DNA of 64,000 nt from Onthophagus taurus (Eukaryota > Arthropoda > Insecta > Coleoptera > Scarabaeidae). The notes below the pieces were generated by a model that worked only from the letters and a program-made list of their open reading frames with translations, was not told the DNA's origin and did no database searches. Within the stretch, counting starts at the first letter, position 1. Every line of letters starts with the position of its first letter. Both the position numbers and the translations under genes were made by a program. The stretch spans positions 4,340,001-4,404,000 of the forward strand of contig NC_091968.1 in NCBI RefSeq assembly GCF_036711975.1. Direction: 5' to 3'. Below, one piece after another: positions 43,010-54,075 of this stretch.

Positions 43010-44835
43010 TTCATAATTCTATTAAATCTAATCCTATTAAATTTGAAAACTCAAATAAATAAACAATAAATAGAATTATTATGAGCAATATCTCAGTATT
43101 ATCTTTCGTATTGAAGGTAAGTGAATTGTTAACTAAATTAACACGAATAAATTTAAAGAAAATAATAACACTTAGCTTAGTTTGTTGGTTGCAGGATAAA
43201 TATGTCCACGGTACGGGATTCTGGGATTATCAGGAACATTAACTAAATTGATGTTTCTTCATTAGGGTTATTATTTTTTTTTCTTTGAATCGGAGAAATT
43301 CTTCAAATAAATTTTTTTTTGAGGTTATGTTCAATAATATAATGTTGGACGAGCCAAAATTTGCGTGCGTTCTCTCTCAAGTTCAAAATCACACTAAAAT
43401 TTTAAATTTTCGTTCGGATAATGTTTGAAATTGAAAAATAGTGTCTCCTGATTGGTCAATTCCATTAACGTGAAATTCGTTTTTAAAATTTTCCGTCATT
43501 ACCAACCTTAACATTTGAAATGTCACTAATTTAATTTGATTAAATATTATTAAATTTTTTTTAATAACTATATTTATGTATGAAATCTCGTAGTTTCAAT
43601 ACTTCTTTAAATTGATTTTCAGATATCTGATCATTTTGTTCTATATTCAACGGCAAAATTTCCAAAATGCTGAAATCTTGAGATTATGGATTTTCATCTA
43701 AAATTTCATTAATTCACACAAATGACGGCTGTTTTCTATTCTTATTATGCTAAGATTATCATTTTCAATAGTTTTAACCGGATAAATAAGAATTTGAATA
43801 AGAAATTGAGAAAAAATCAAATTGAGGTTATCCATCTGTCAGATGGTCTTTAAAATTACTTCGTATCGAGTTTACATGGGTTATGTACAATAGAAAACAT
43901 CAACGGCCAATAATACATAACGGAATTCATCCGTAAATAATATTTTATATTAGAAAAAATAAATTTATTATTATTATCATTTATAAAATTCTCCTAGGTT
44001 CAATACGATAAGTCTTCAAATCCTCAAAATAATGTTTTATGATTGGTTATATTATTACAATATATTGTATATGTTTTATTTCCACCAATATTGAATAAAA
44101 CAATAATTATTAACTTCACATTGAAAGTACAAGTTTGCGCAAGCCAAAAAATATTACTTGAGTAAAATCTGTCTTGACAGAAAATCGGGTTGAGTTTTGT
44201 GTATTGGCATGAACGATGGTCAAGCCTCAGTTACAATTTGACATGCATATTGAATGATAACCTACCATCACCTGCCCCAACTTTATCAGTTGACTTTACC
44301 GCGTATCTTATCATCTTATCACTTTTCACGAAAAATATGCGATCCTTGGACCCAGAAGCCAACAGGGAGACTGACATTCTACAGCCTCACACTCAACCCC
44401 CATTCAGCACTCAGCAATCATTGCACACTTAACCATAAACCACAATTCGCAACCTCAGTGTTTCGAGGTTGGCGCAACATAATTTATATTACCATTTGAT
44501 AAGTTCCTTTTGTTTGGAAAATATTTTGGTACTACTTCCTTTTGTATTTTATAACTTATTATAAATAATATTCAATAAATATACTTTGAGATATATGTCT
44601 TTTAATGCCCTGTCTGTTTCTGGAATGATGGCACTTAATAATCTTCTGATTTCTCTCAGTTGCAAAAAATTTCAGCGTAGATGATAGCCGTTTATGGAGG
44701 GTAACGCACGTCTCATAACGGTGTCTGCTTTCGATATGATGGGTGCAATTAAATTTAGCAAATTCGTGTATACAGGAATGACTTCGTATTTTTCGTCCGA
44801 ACTAAACCATTTAACATTAGAGTTGTCCAAGATGG
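43010..44835. other. Long gene-free stretch
   Basis: AT-rich with no conserved domain. Open frames of 80-81 codons at 44190-44499 overlap in two frames and lack a recognised family. GC-richer text at 44640-44835 may be a decayed LINE piece. One possible donor (GAAGGTAAGTG at about 43116) has no supporting frame. I see no RNA gene. Confidence 0.35.
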
Positions 44836-44880
44836 TATCGATTGTAGCGCCTCGGCCGCAATCGACCTCTGCTTAATAAT
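44836..44880. repeat. Relic of the 114-bp repeat core
   Basis: GCGCCTCGGCCGCAATCGACC occurs singly here, nearly identical to the core of the array at 11876-12985. Confidence 0.7.
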
Positions 44881-45099
44881 ATGACATAAAGTTCCAGTTA
44901 AACCGAGGTTCAATCATCAGGCTCACTACGTAGTTTAGCAATTAAATTGATATCGGAAAACACATCCTTTTTATTTATTTATTTATTACATATTCGGGAT
45001 GCATACGTGGAGAATATCCCCAACAAAGCATCCTCATAATAACGAAAATTAATATAAAAAAAATTGTGATATAAACTAAAATAAATACAACGATAAAGC

Positions 45100-45712
45100 G
45101 ATCAACAAAACATTAGCTATACATTAGTTAGTACATAGTTTCTAAAAGAGCGTACGGAAACGTCAAAGAGAGGTACATGGTTGAAGCCTTGGTTATAGGA
45201 ATTAAGAATTCGAACTAATGGAGAGCTTTGATAAAGGTTGGTGTTAGATCTATCAAGACGAAATGTAGCGTTGAAACGTGTAAGCCGTTGCGGTACATTG
45301 AAACTCAACTCAGGCAGAAGTTAAGAGGATAACGTTTCCTAGTAAATGTAATTTTTTGGCATTTGTCATAATTTAAGGTCAAGATCCTCCTGTAGTCTAA
45401 GGCAGTCCAGATTAGACCCGATCCTTGTGAATATTTTATTATCGTCGGCATAGAGTAGAAACTTAGAAAATATAAAACACGAAGAAATATCATTTATGTA
45501 CATTACGAATAGTAAGGGTCCAAGATGACTGCCCTGAGGCACACCGGATGTGATAGGTTTGTAGCCAGATATAAAGCTACCAATCCTGACTGCTTGACTT
45601 CGGTTAGATAAATACGACATAATCCAGTGAACAAGGCCATCTGGAATATCAAAGGAGAAAAGTTTCTGTACAAGAATAGTATGATCAATTTTGTCATACT
45701 ATTATTCACTAG
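45100..45712 (-). pseudogene. LINE reverse transcriptase fragment with internal deletion
   Basis: On the minus strand, SGVPQGSHLGPLLFVMYIND and LLYADDNKIFTRI (45620-45366) carry RT motifs including YADD. The next frame has DYRRILTLNYDKCQKITFTR. The sequence then jumps to a C-terminal end (FNVPQRLTRFNATFRLDR, SVRSFRNYVL at 45308-45117), so several hundred codons are deleted. This is a Jockey/CR1-type LINE. The hAT MITE at 45725 lies just upstream of the YADD part. Confidence 0.75.
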
Positions 45713-45724
45713 TTTTGTAAAAAC

Positions 45725-47039
45725 TAGTGGTGGAACGCATATCCGGCAACTATTCGGTATCCGGCCTATCCGGCTATTTTTTCAAATCCGGCCGGATACC
45801 GGATAGTTACCAAATATCCGGCTTTGGACGGATATTAAAACCGTATTACTTAGTGCTCCACCATTCACAGGAATTAGTATCTGTTTTAGGTGTTGGACAC
45901 TGCAGATAATCAAGTTCAACCCCAATAGGACGTTTTTCATTGAATACAACTTTATTTATATCAGGTTTGTCATTAGCAACCTCATTGTAACAATGTCAAT
46001 GCGATATATAAAATCTCTTGTTGCAGTTTCGTCTCTAGTTTTCTTCTCTTCGCTTATAATTCATCATCACATTAATTACTAACAGAACTGTCGCTGTTAG
46101 CACTTTCGATTATTAATTAAAGTATCCTCTTTTTAATGCAAAAAACTATTTTGAAAAATCACTTTCAATTTTTGAGAAATAAATTTTTGAAATGATCGAC
46201 AATTTTTTCAAATTTCGCAAATTTTCGCCGATTAAGTTTTAAAAAATCGAGTTCTTGGAATATGAGTATGAAAATTTCCCAAAGTGTTAATAAAAGTGTT
46301 TTCTTTCCAATGAACCAACCCGTTTTGAAAAATAACTTTTAGTTTTTGAGAAAACAATATTTGAAGTTTTGATAAAATTTTCGATGTTGCAATTTTCATC
46401 AATAACTTTCAAAATTCGTTATAAAATTCATTTCTTGTAGGATCCTTGTGGAAATCTCACCAATTATTAATTAAAGTATCCTCTTTTTAATGCAAAAAAC
46501 CGTTTTGAAAAATCACTTTCAATTCTTGAGAAATACATTTTTGAAATGATCGACAATTTTTTCGAGTTTTGCAAGTTCCGCCGATTAAATTTTAATAATT
46601 CGTATAAAATCGATTTCTTGGAATATGAGTATGAAAATTTCCCAAAGTATTAATAAAAGTGTTTTTTTTTTCCAATGAACCAATCCGTTTTGAAAAATAA
46701 CTTTTAGTTTTTGAGAAAATAATATTTGAAGTTTTGATAAAATTTTTTGTCGATTACTTTCAAAATTCGTTATAAAATTCAATTCTTATCCTTTTTTTAG
46801 AGTTGCTTCGTTAGTTAAATCAGCATCAAAAGTTCATTTTGTATCTTGGATCCAAATAAGTTAGATATTTAACATATCTTATCAGCTTTCTTATTAATTT
46901 CATTTTTATTCAAATATCGCAATAAAGTGGCAATGTCACTTCAGAAATGCACCAGAAGTAATAACCATAATGGCCTGATAGATATGCCGGATAACCGGAT
47001 ATTCGGCATTTCGCAAAATCACTATCCGTTCCATCACTA
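45725..47039. mobile_element. hAT MITE with internal direct duplication
   Basis: The left end TAGTGGTGGAACGCATATCC and the right end inversely TAGTGATGGAACGGATAGTG are flanked by GTAAAAAC (45717-45724) and GTAACAAC (47040-47047), an 8-bp duplication with one mismatch. CCGGATA/TATCCGG motifs cluster at both ends. Inside, a unit of about 349 bp starting ATTAATTAAAGTATCCTCTT (about 46113) is repeated at about 46462. No transposase is present. Confidence 0.78.
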
Positions 47040-47049
47040 GTAACAACCA

Positions 47050-47405
47050 TGGTTTACACCATTTTTTCCTTTTTGTCTTCAAGTCCTTCTTTCTCTTCAC
47101 AATGGACACCGCAGCCGTTGAAAGAAGTATTAGTTCTTTCTTCGCCTAGGTTCTAGATGTTCCATTTTGAACACTACAAACTGATTAATAACAACTTTTG
47201 GGTCAATTTTTACACTTCACAATATTATTGTGCAAACTAAACTGAGCGTGTGAACGTAAATATTTTATTCAATTCGTTTGCACAAACTGGTTTGGGCGTG
47301 TAAACGGACCTTAACGTAAAGTTCTCGATGAACATAAGCAAATAAATAAGAACTGTAATTTAGTCGCTAGCGCTTGTTAAATAATAGACTGTGATTCAAT
47401 TAAAA
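47050..47405. other. Gene-free stretch 3' of the U2 gene
   Basis: No ORF or recognised repeat. It is expected to hold the 3'-end formation signal of the U2 gene (minus strand), but I cannot point to a clear box. Confidence 0.35.
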
Positions 47406-47409
47406 TAAT

Positions 47410-47594
47410 GTGGGCCGATCCTTGCGGTACTGCAATACAAGGCCAACCCGTGACAGAAGTGGAGCAAGCCCCTACCTTCCGTCAATTTCCAAAAATCAGT
47501 TTAATATACTGGCCCCGCATGCGGGGCGTATCAGATATTAAGCTGATAAGAACAGATACTACACTTTGATCTTAGCCATAGGCCGAGAAGCGAT
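47410..47594 (-). ncRNA. U2: U2 spliceosomal snRNA
   Basis: The minus strand starts ATCGCTTCTCGGCC at 47594 and continues through the invariant GGCTAAGATCAAAGTGTAGT. The branch-point pairing box GTAGTA is at 47563-47558. Stem IIa (TATCTGTTCTTATCAGCTTAA), a GC-rich stem IIb, the Sm site ATTTTTGG (47496-47489) and the 3' stem-loops (AGGGGCTTGCTCC, TTGCAGTACCGC) follow. The length of about 185 nt fits insect U2 (about 190). Compared with the form I remember from flies, stem-loop I lacks one U in the loop (GGCCTATGGC rather than GGCCTTATGGC). All functional boxes are intact, so I call it a gene, though a recent pseudogene is possible. It pairs with intron branch points in the U2 snRNP. Confidence 0.9.
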
Positions 47595-47670
47595 ACTGAA
47601 ACAAATCAATTGATCCCCTCTTAAACCACAATATCAAAACAATCCCAACGAGAACTTTAAAGCGCTATCT
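47595..47670 (-). promoter_or_regulatory. Expected snRNA promoter region
   Basis: Insect snRNA genes carry a PSE about 40-65 bp upstream. The corresponding bases (about 47635-47660) contain a TTCTCGTTGGGATTG-like stretch on the minus strand that could serve, but I cannot confirm a consensus. A canonical TATA box, not expected for polymerase II snRNA genes, is not apparent here. Confidence 0.3.
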
Positions 47671-47827
47671 ATACTTCAAAAGCCCACAAGTTCAAACATA
47701 TATTTACATCACGTGTCAGCCCATGTTAGACATAACCTATATTTCGAACTCCAAGACTTCATCAGATAGACAACCACATATACCCTATATAAATGTAATA
47801 AAAAGCAACTGTAAATAATATTCATAT

Positions 47828-47852
47828 TATTATATATATATATATATAATAA
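47828..47852. repeat. (TA)n microsatellite
   Basis: About ten alternating TA dinucleotides in a TATTATATATATA context, between the U2 gene and CDC40. A relic of the 114-bp repeat core follows at about 47925-47955 (GCGCCTCGCCCCCAAGGGAC). Confidence 0.75.
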
Positions 47853-48248
47853 ATAATAACTCACCCGAAATTAATCTGCAGCTGTAGATTATTGATCATA
47901 TTTCGGCTGATATTTGAAACCAGCGCCTCGCCCCCAAGGGACCTGGACTTAATCATATGAAATGATAGTTCTTTTTTCCAAGTTTAATTCAAACAAGACG
48001 TTTTTGTAATTACGTTCCTAAAATTTATCTGAACCATTCTATTTCCTCCTGAACAATAATGTTCCATCAATTTTGACATTCCATTAATTAGCATTAAATT
48101 TCATTCATTTTGATTTAAATATGCTTCTTAATGTTTCATTTAGGATCTATTAAAATAAATAATGATATTAACATTACTTTATTAGTATAGTTATATAAAC
48201 TAATTAATTATAATTTATATACACCATTAAAAAAAATTCTTATCTAAT

Positions 48249-48782
48249 TTAATCCCAATACTTAATAACACCATCCCAACCAGCTGAAACCATTTTACTC
48301 GACTCATGGGGGTGCCATAAAACACTTATACACACATCATCGTGCGCTTTCCATTTCTTATACAACTTAGTGGTTTTCCAATCCCAAATGTAACATTTTC
48401 CATCGGCATCGCCCGAAATTAAGTAACTCATATCGGGGGAAAAATCTAAAGAACACGCATAACCAGCGACCATATGCCCGGTAAACGTTTTCTTTCGATT
48501 CATTTTGAATCGATTCAAAGCAGAAAAAATTACGATTTTATTATCCATGCTTTGGCAAGCTAACCATTTTCCATTTGGAGCGGGGGCGACCGCCGGCATT
48601 GAATGCATCGTTGGATCGGCGATGTATTTCATGTCCACAGGGATATCCCACTCCCAAACACGCAGACTTTTATCGTCGGATGTTGTGACAAAACGACGGT
48701 TATCATCAACGAATGTTATTGTGTTCACTGCGCCTAAATGTCGGTCGTATTCTTGGACGATATCACCCGAACGGATGTCCCA
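48249..48782 (-). CDS. CDC40: CDC40/PRP17 exon 6 (C-terminal WD repeats)
   Basis: The exon begins after TTTTTTAG with [20 protein letters not shown] and runs to the stop at 48251-48249. It encodes the last four or so WD40 blades: [56 protein letters not shown] and [20 protein letters not shown], ending [10 protein letters not shown], as in known PRP17 proteins. The 177 residues match the family in length, with no gap seen by eye. The 159-codon open frame starting at an internal Met is only part of this exon. Confidence 0.95.
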   Translation of the reverse strand, partial: WDIRSGDIVQEYDRHLGAVNTITFVDDNRRFVTTSDDKSLRVWEWDIPVDMKYIADPTMHSMPAVAPAPNGKWLACQSMDNKIVIFSALNRFKMNRKKTFTGHMVAGYACSLDFSPDMSYLISGDADGKCYIWDWKTTKLYKKWKAHDDVCISVLWHPHESSKMVSAGWDGVIKYWD

Positions 48783-48835
48783 CTAAAAAATTTATTCATT
48801 AAAATCATTTTATTTTATTATTTTGGTCATCTTAC

Positions 48836-48990
48836 GCAAATAATTTTTTTATCAGACGTCCCAGCAACAAATAAATGCTGCTTATTTCGATCCGGATTGA
48901 ATTTAACGCAATAAGGAATTTTTCTGCTTGTAAATCTTGAAACAACTTGGCCGGTTTCTGTATCCCAGAGTTTTATGTAACGATCATAAC
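48836..48990 (-). CDS. CDC40: CDC40/PRP17 exon 5
   Basis: The acceptor is TAATAG at 48991-48996 and the donor TTTGC|GTAAG at 48835. The 155-nt exon encodes [20 protein letters not shown] and [20 protein letters not shown], then [10 protein letters not shown]: one and a half WD blades. It enters in phase 1 and exits in phase 0. Introns on both sides are tiny (53 and 59 bp). Confidence 0.92.
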
Positions 48991-49049
48991 CTATTAAAAA
49001 GTTCATATTAAAGTATGCTCAATAATTTTTTTTTAATTGTTGTTTTTAC

Positions 49050-49158
49050 CTGCTGAAAGAAATTGTTTCCCGGAATTGTTAAAATTAATGTCTCTAACAG
49101 CTTGTCTGTGTCCATAATAAGTTCTAACACATCGTCTTTCGTTATAAACCTCCCAAAT
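49050..49158 (-). CDS. CDC40: CDC40/PRP17 exon 4
   Basis: The acceptor TTTATAG precedes 49158 and the donor CAGCAG|GTAAAA follows 49050. It encodes [20 protein letters not shown] and [16 protein letters not shown], the second WD blade. It enters in phase 0 and exits in phase 1, consistent with its neighbours. It is too short for an ORF caller. Confidence 0.92.
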
Positions 49159-49867
49159 CTATAAAAAAATTAAATTAATACACTGTAATTTGTTCGATGT
49201 GTGAGTAAAACTGAATCTTAATTCGAAACAGAAGTACAGAGAAGCATCAAAGATGCTTACTGAAAAGAATTTGTCCTGGTCCACTTATGAAAATAAGCAA
49301 CCCAGAAATCTGGAGGTGATAGCTAAAATGATGCATAAAACCCGTGTTGTTAATGATATCAAAGATGAACAACGATGATGACTATGATGTTAACATACAA
49401 AATAAAACAGCCTCTTCCTTTATACATCTTGGATTTTGCATCGTCAGAAGATGTAAAAAGGATCCATGAAATAACAAACATATTACGAATGCGTGTCAAA
49501 ATAGAAGAGTACAGAAAGCCACTACTATTGAAATAGCAATGGAAGAAAATAAAGTTTTGTCCGCCGTATTTTTGGATGTTGCACAAGCTTTCGACAAAGT
49601 CTGGTTAGTCTATTTTAGAGTAAAATACGAAAACGCTTATTCACCACTACATGAAATACAAGCCTGAGTTCCTCTAGGAAATGTGCTTGACCCAACACTG
49701 TACTTACTCTACACATTCGACCTTCCTCAGATCACAGAAACTTTAATAGCTACATTCGCAGATAACACAGCGATCTTGGCTGTTGCAGAAAATAACTTAC
49801 AATTGGCCTTAAATTCAATAGAAAATTGAACCAAACGATGGATAATAAATATAAATAAATCGACATA

Positions 49868-51284
49868 CAGTGGTGGTCATATAATTAAGGACAGCATTTT
49901 TCAGTTTAAAACTTTGCGTTCTTTTTACTAAAATGTTAGATCTATTTTCTTAAAAAAAAAGAATTATGTCTATTATCCTATAACTCATGTATTAATTAAA
50001 AAAGAAACGAAAATAATGTGCTTGTAATAACTTAAAAATAACATAAATAAATACTGATTATTTTAGCTTGGACGGCTAATTAAGGACACTTCAAATTTTT
50101 TAAACATTCTTAAAAAATTTACATTTTATACATAAATTTTCCTGGCTCGTATCATCACGCCAAGTCACTTTCATGGCGCCTTACTCCACACGCGGGGTGT
50201 GCCGCTCCACAGGCCGAGTAATCGCGGCTTAATACGAATGCAAAAACAAGCAAAATTCAGTTCTAAGCAAATTCACGGCGAAATAACGGCACAATTAAGT
50301 ATTGAAATATCAACGCGAACCATAAGACGTCGACTATTGGAAAGTGGACTCCGTGGATGGAATGCAAGGAAAAAGCCACATGTATTGAATAAGAATTTAA
50401 AGCGTCGAATTCAGTTTGCAAAGGAACACATCGACAAACCCTTAGAATTTTGGAAAAACATACTATGGGGCGATTAATCAAAGTTCAACTTGTTTGAATG
50501 AGATGGTAAAAAAATGTACGACGCCCCCAAACAAGGAATTAGACCTTCGCTATACTTTAAAGACCGTAAAGCATGGTGGAGAAAATATTATGGTTTGGGT
50601 TGCATTTTCGTGGTTTGGTGTGGGTCTTATTTGTCGGATAACTCAACGAATGGACCAACATTTATACAAAAACATCATGGCGAATACAATGAAGCCATTT
50701 GCGGTCGCATATATGCCTGTCCCATTCATTTTTATGCAGGATAACCATCCAAAAGAAGCGTTAAAGCATGGTTTTCTGCCGAAAACGTTAATGTTTTGGA
50801 TTGGCCTGCCCAGAGTCCCGACTTAAACCTAATTAAAAACCTCTGGGCAGATGCTGAAAGAGCTCTGGAAAAGAAAATAAACAAACATGCTGATGAATTG
50901 TTAAAAATGTAAAGGAAGAATATTTCAATCGAACGATGTCAGCATTTAGTAACTAGTCTTTCTCGAAGGTCCAAAAACGTACTTAAATGAAATGGTTATC
51001 CTACTAAATATTAGATTTAAATGAAAATTTACATTTAAAACGTTGTTAATTAATTAATTGTTAATTTATAAAAAAGTTAAGGTGAACTTAAATAGTTCTC
51101 CAGATTAAAATAGTCAATATGTATTTATTTTATTTTTTAAGTTGCCAATTATGTATTATTTTCGTTTTTGTTTCAATAATTACATGAATTATAAGAATAA
51201 AGTATAATCGAAAAAAGCAATTTAATAAAAAAACTCAACATTTTAAAATAAAAAATGCTTTCCCTAATTATATGACCACCACTG
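49868..51284 (+). mobile_element. Tc1-like transposon with broken transposase
   Basis: The ends CAGTGGTGGTCATATAATTA (49868) and the inverse (ending 51284) are bordered by TA; the TIRs are about 30 bp or more. The transposase remnant on + runs through QAKFSSKQIHGEITAQ, TRTIRRRLLESGLRG, NLKRRIQFAKEHIDK, then in shifted frames VKHGGENIMVWVAFSWFGVG and IFMQDNHPKEA, then a WPAQSPDLN-like SPDLNLIKNLWAD and ERCQHLVTSL. This is the DDE order of Tc1. Frameshifts near 50475, 50760 and 50820 inactivate it. Confidence 0.85.
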
Positions 51285-51489
51285 TAAATAAACTTTACTT
51301 ATAAGAGAGTAAACTATGTCCCAGTACACATAAATGGCAATGCAATCCGCAAAATATCTTGGTATGACGATGGATGCCAAACGAAGTGAACGAAGCTCAC
51401 GTCTAAAAAAAAAAAACGTGGGGAACTTGATATCAAATTTAGACACCTACATTGGCTTATTGGCAGAAAATCAACGGTATCACTAAGAA

Positions 51490-52666
51490 CAGAGGCGGCG
51501 CTACCGGAGGGTGCAAGGGGTGCCGGCGCCTTTTTAATGTTTTCTCCAACAATATCTTATCTTCTTTTGCAGTATTTAGACCTGTCAGCAGTAGCTAGTC
51601 TTCAGAAAGCAGTATTTAGCGTTCCAGACGCTGTATTTAGACCTGTCGGCAGTATCTAGTCTTCAGAAAGTAGTATTTAGTCTTCTAGAAGCAGTATCTA
51701 GACTTTTGCCAACGTTATGTATGTTTTCTCCAACAATATCTTATCTTTCTTTTGCAGTACTTAGACCTGTCAGCAGTATCTAGTCTTCAGAAAGCAGTAT
51801 TTAGTCTCCACAAAGCAATTTTAGTCTTTAGAAAGCAGTATTTAGTGTTCCAGACGATGTATTTCGACCTATCGGCAGTATCTAGTCTTCAGAAAGCAGT
51901 ATTTAAGTTTCCAGAGCAGTATCTAGTCTTCAGAAAGCAGTATTTAGTTTTTTAGAAGCAGTATCTAGTCTTCTGCCAACGTTATGTATGTTTTGTTCTT
52001 GATACTGACAGCAACTTCTTTCTGGGTGTCTATCATCATCTCTTTGAGAGTCTCTTATTATCTATACGGATCTTGTACCACCCGGTACCTCATTTCTGCA
52101 GCTGTTACTTTGCTTTTGTGCTTATCCTGCATTGGCAAAGTTTCCGTATTGGTGATTTCCTGTCTTGTATAATAACAAGACAAATCCATTGATTTCTTGT
52201 TCATATTCTTCTCGTTCTTTTATTGAACACATAAGTATTGCCATGAAAAATCATGTTTGGTTTATAATCCATTTTTTGTTTTTTCTGAACAGTAATTTCA
52301 GACTTCATGTGGACTTTGAACAATGTAATTCCTGTTTTTTGCTGAAGTCTAGTTTATAACTATTGCAATTTCAGACTTTTTCCTGCAAATTAACCTTCTG
52401 ACCAGAGTATTCCCGACTATTCTCTTAAGTTTGGTTTTTCACCAGTATAATTCTTAAATTTTTGCTGAAGTATGGATTATGATTATTCCAGTCTTTTTTA
52501 AGTTTATTTATATTTCTTTGATTATATATATTTTTTTAATTAAAATGTATTTTTTAATTTTTTTAAATTAAAATGAATTATCCCCCGCATTCCGCCCAAA
52601 ATGCTTGGTGGGGGGCGCCACTCCGGTTCCCGCACCCTGGAGCTTCATTTGCTAGCACCGGCACTG
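51490..52666. mobile_element. hAT-like MITE with internal minisatellite
   Basis: The left end CAGAGGCGGCGCTACCGGAG and the right end inversely CAGTGCCGGTGCTAGC are related imperfect TIRs. The perfect 8-bp duplication ACTAAGAA flanks it at 51482-51489 and 52667-52674. From about 51560 to 51985 a variable short repeat runs (TCTTCAGAAAGCAGTATTTAG). No transposase is present. The TIR resembles the start of the ZMYM1-like hAT at 59264. Confidence 0.82.
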
Positions 52667-53109
52667 ACTAAGAAACAAGTTGCTAATATACAAGCAAGTA
52701 TTAAATCTAAAATGGACGTAGGAAATCCAACTGTGAGGTTGTACCTGCAAGACAAATTCTGATTGCAAAGTCTGATTCAAAGATTCCAAAACAAAGTACT
52801 AAGGTGCAAGAATAAGAAACACTAAGCTCCATCGCGACTTGGATGTAGCATTGGTGTCATCAGAAATTACATCTAAACATGAGAAGAAAATGTATGAATC
52901 ATCCCAACATCGAGGCCATCCAGCTTCTTGACGACAAGGATGTCCTGTGTCGCTTTCAGAAGATGAAGCCGTTCAATTTAGCGAGTCGATTCAAACGCGA
53001 GCTTTAGTGCGGAATTATAACAAAAACAGTAATAACCTAAATGTGTGTTCTGATTTTTGTGTTTTGATCTTAAAACGGTAAAAATATGACAATATTTATC
53101 TATTTTGAA

Positions 53110-53475
53110 GTAGATAAATAATTTAGAGTTTGATTTTGTACTTTTAAACTGGTTTTTATTTTATATAGAATTTAACTCTAACTAGTTTCGGCCCTTGGCC
53201 ATCTTCAGCGACTATTTCTGTTGCTTAAATTTTAACCTGTAATGATTTAAGAACATACTTAAATTTTAATCTGTAAACTTGTAACACTTCGTCCTTAGTT
53301 TTGTAAATTTAGTAACTAATAGTCTGATTTGCAACTTTGATATGTGATCTTTTTAACAAAAGAAGCACAAATAGTTTCTGAAGATGGCCAAAGACCGAAA
53401 CTAGTTAGACTTAAATTCTATATACAATTAAAACCAGTTTAAAAGTACAAAATCAAACTCTAAATTATTTACTTA
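53110..53475. mobile_element. Foldback MITE sharing the GAAACTAGTTAGA motif
   Basis: TAATTTAGAGTTTGATTTTG and its inverse bound arms of about 95 bp that include AGTTTCGGCCCTTGGCCATC and the inverse GATGGCCAAAGACCGAAACT. The arms relate to the end of repeat E (8640-8670; 31400-31440) and to 6125-6175. Confidence 0.75.
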
Positions 53476-53629
53476 TATCAAAATTGACAAATGGTAGAAT
53501 GGATTTCAATTATAATTCTACATTTATCCACATTATGGGTAAAGCAGACTGGATCACTAGGAAAAGCTGCAAAACATTATCTTGTTTAATTTTGTGTCAA
53601 AAATAAATACCTAATTAGTATGTACAGTG

Positions 53630-53755
53630 TGTTAATTAATTATCATATCCGACGTCATCATTACAAGTATGCAACCAATATCACAATACACGATTTGCGT
53701 ATTTGGTTGCATACCTGCAACCAAATGATGACGTCGAGTATAATTAATTAATACA
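53630..53755. mobile_element. Small palindromic MITE next to CDC40 exon 3
   Basis: GTTAATTAATTATCATATCC with GACGTCATCAT on the left has an inverse, ATGATGACGTCGAGTATAAT with TAATTAATAC, on the right. The centre holds GGTTGCATACCTGCAACCAA. The element is about 125 bp and ends about 50 bp from the donor of exon 3. Confidence 0.65.
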
Positions 53756-53802
53756 TAGGTATTATACAATTGTGCTAATTTAGATGAAATTAAATTAATC
53801 AC

Positions 53803-54017
53803 CTTAATTCTACAATCCATACTAGCCGATAACAATAAATGTGCAGTTCTTGGAAACCATCGAATAGCCGCAACACCTTTTGAATGCCCCGTCCAAGTAT
53901 GAATATGTGCTTTTGGTAAAAAGCACTTTTCTGGAGGAGTATCACTCTTAAGGTTAACCCCAACATCTTGTGGTGCATGTAAAAATGATCTTCCTTGATA
54001 ATCAACAGGATCTTTAA
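53803..54017 (-). CDS. CDC40: CDC40/PRP17 exon 3
   Basis: The acceptor TTTTTTTAG precedes 54017 and the donor ATTAAG|GTGATT follows 53803 (a weak but family-consistent site). The exon encodes YQGRSFLHAPQDVGVNLKSD, PPEKCFLPKAHIHTWTGHSK and SASMDCRIK: the linker and first WD blade. It enters in phase 1 and exits in phase 0. The intron to exon 4 is 4.6 kb, far larger than the other introns of this gene (53-71 bp), because of transposon insertions. Confidence 0.92.
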
Positions 54018-54075
54018 CTAAAAAAATTTTTGATTATTCTCAAATTTCAAAAAATAAATAAATATATAATTTTAC

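Larger units (their letters stand above)
49200..53010 (+). pseudogene. Jockey-like LINE copy broken by two transposons, inside CDC40 intron 3
   Basis: Translated fragments in order on +: KVLSAVFLDVAQAFDKVW (about 49557-49607), VLDPTLYLLYTFDLPQIT and ATFADNTAILAVAENNLQ (to 49840; the YADD box is replaced by FADN). After the Tc1 insert come INGNAI, AKYLGMTMDAK and LIGRKSTVSLRTEAAL (51290-51500). After the hAT insert come LYLQDKF, an RFQNKVLR-like segment, and IEAIQLLDDKDVLCRFQKMK with PFNLASRFKRE (52680-53000). Order and spacing show one LINE copy with later insertions. Stops and frameshifts make it dead. It runs opposite to CDC40. Confidence 0.75.

Noticed and set aside
44190-44499. Two overlapping frames of 80-81 codons
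   Set aside because: They overlap in different frames, lack any domain, and have neither splice sites nor codon bias. Left as unexplained.
51752-51955. 67-codon frame with a repeated peptide
   Set aside because: It is a by-product of the minisatellite inside the hAT MITE at 51490-52666.
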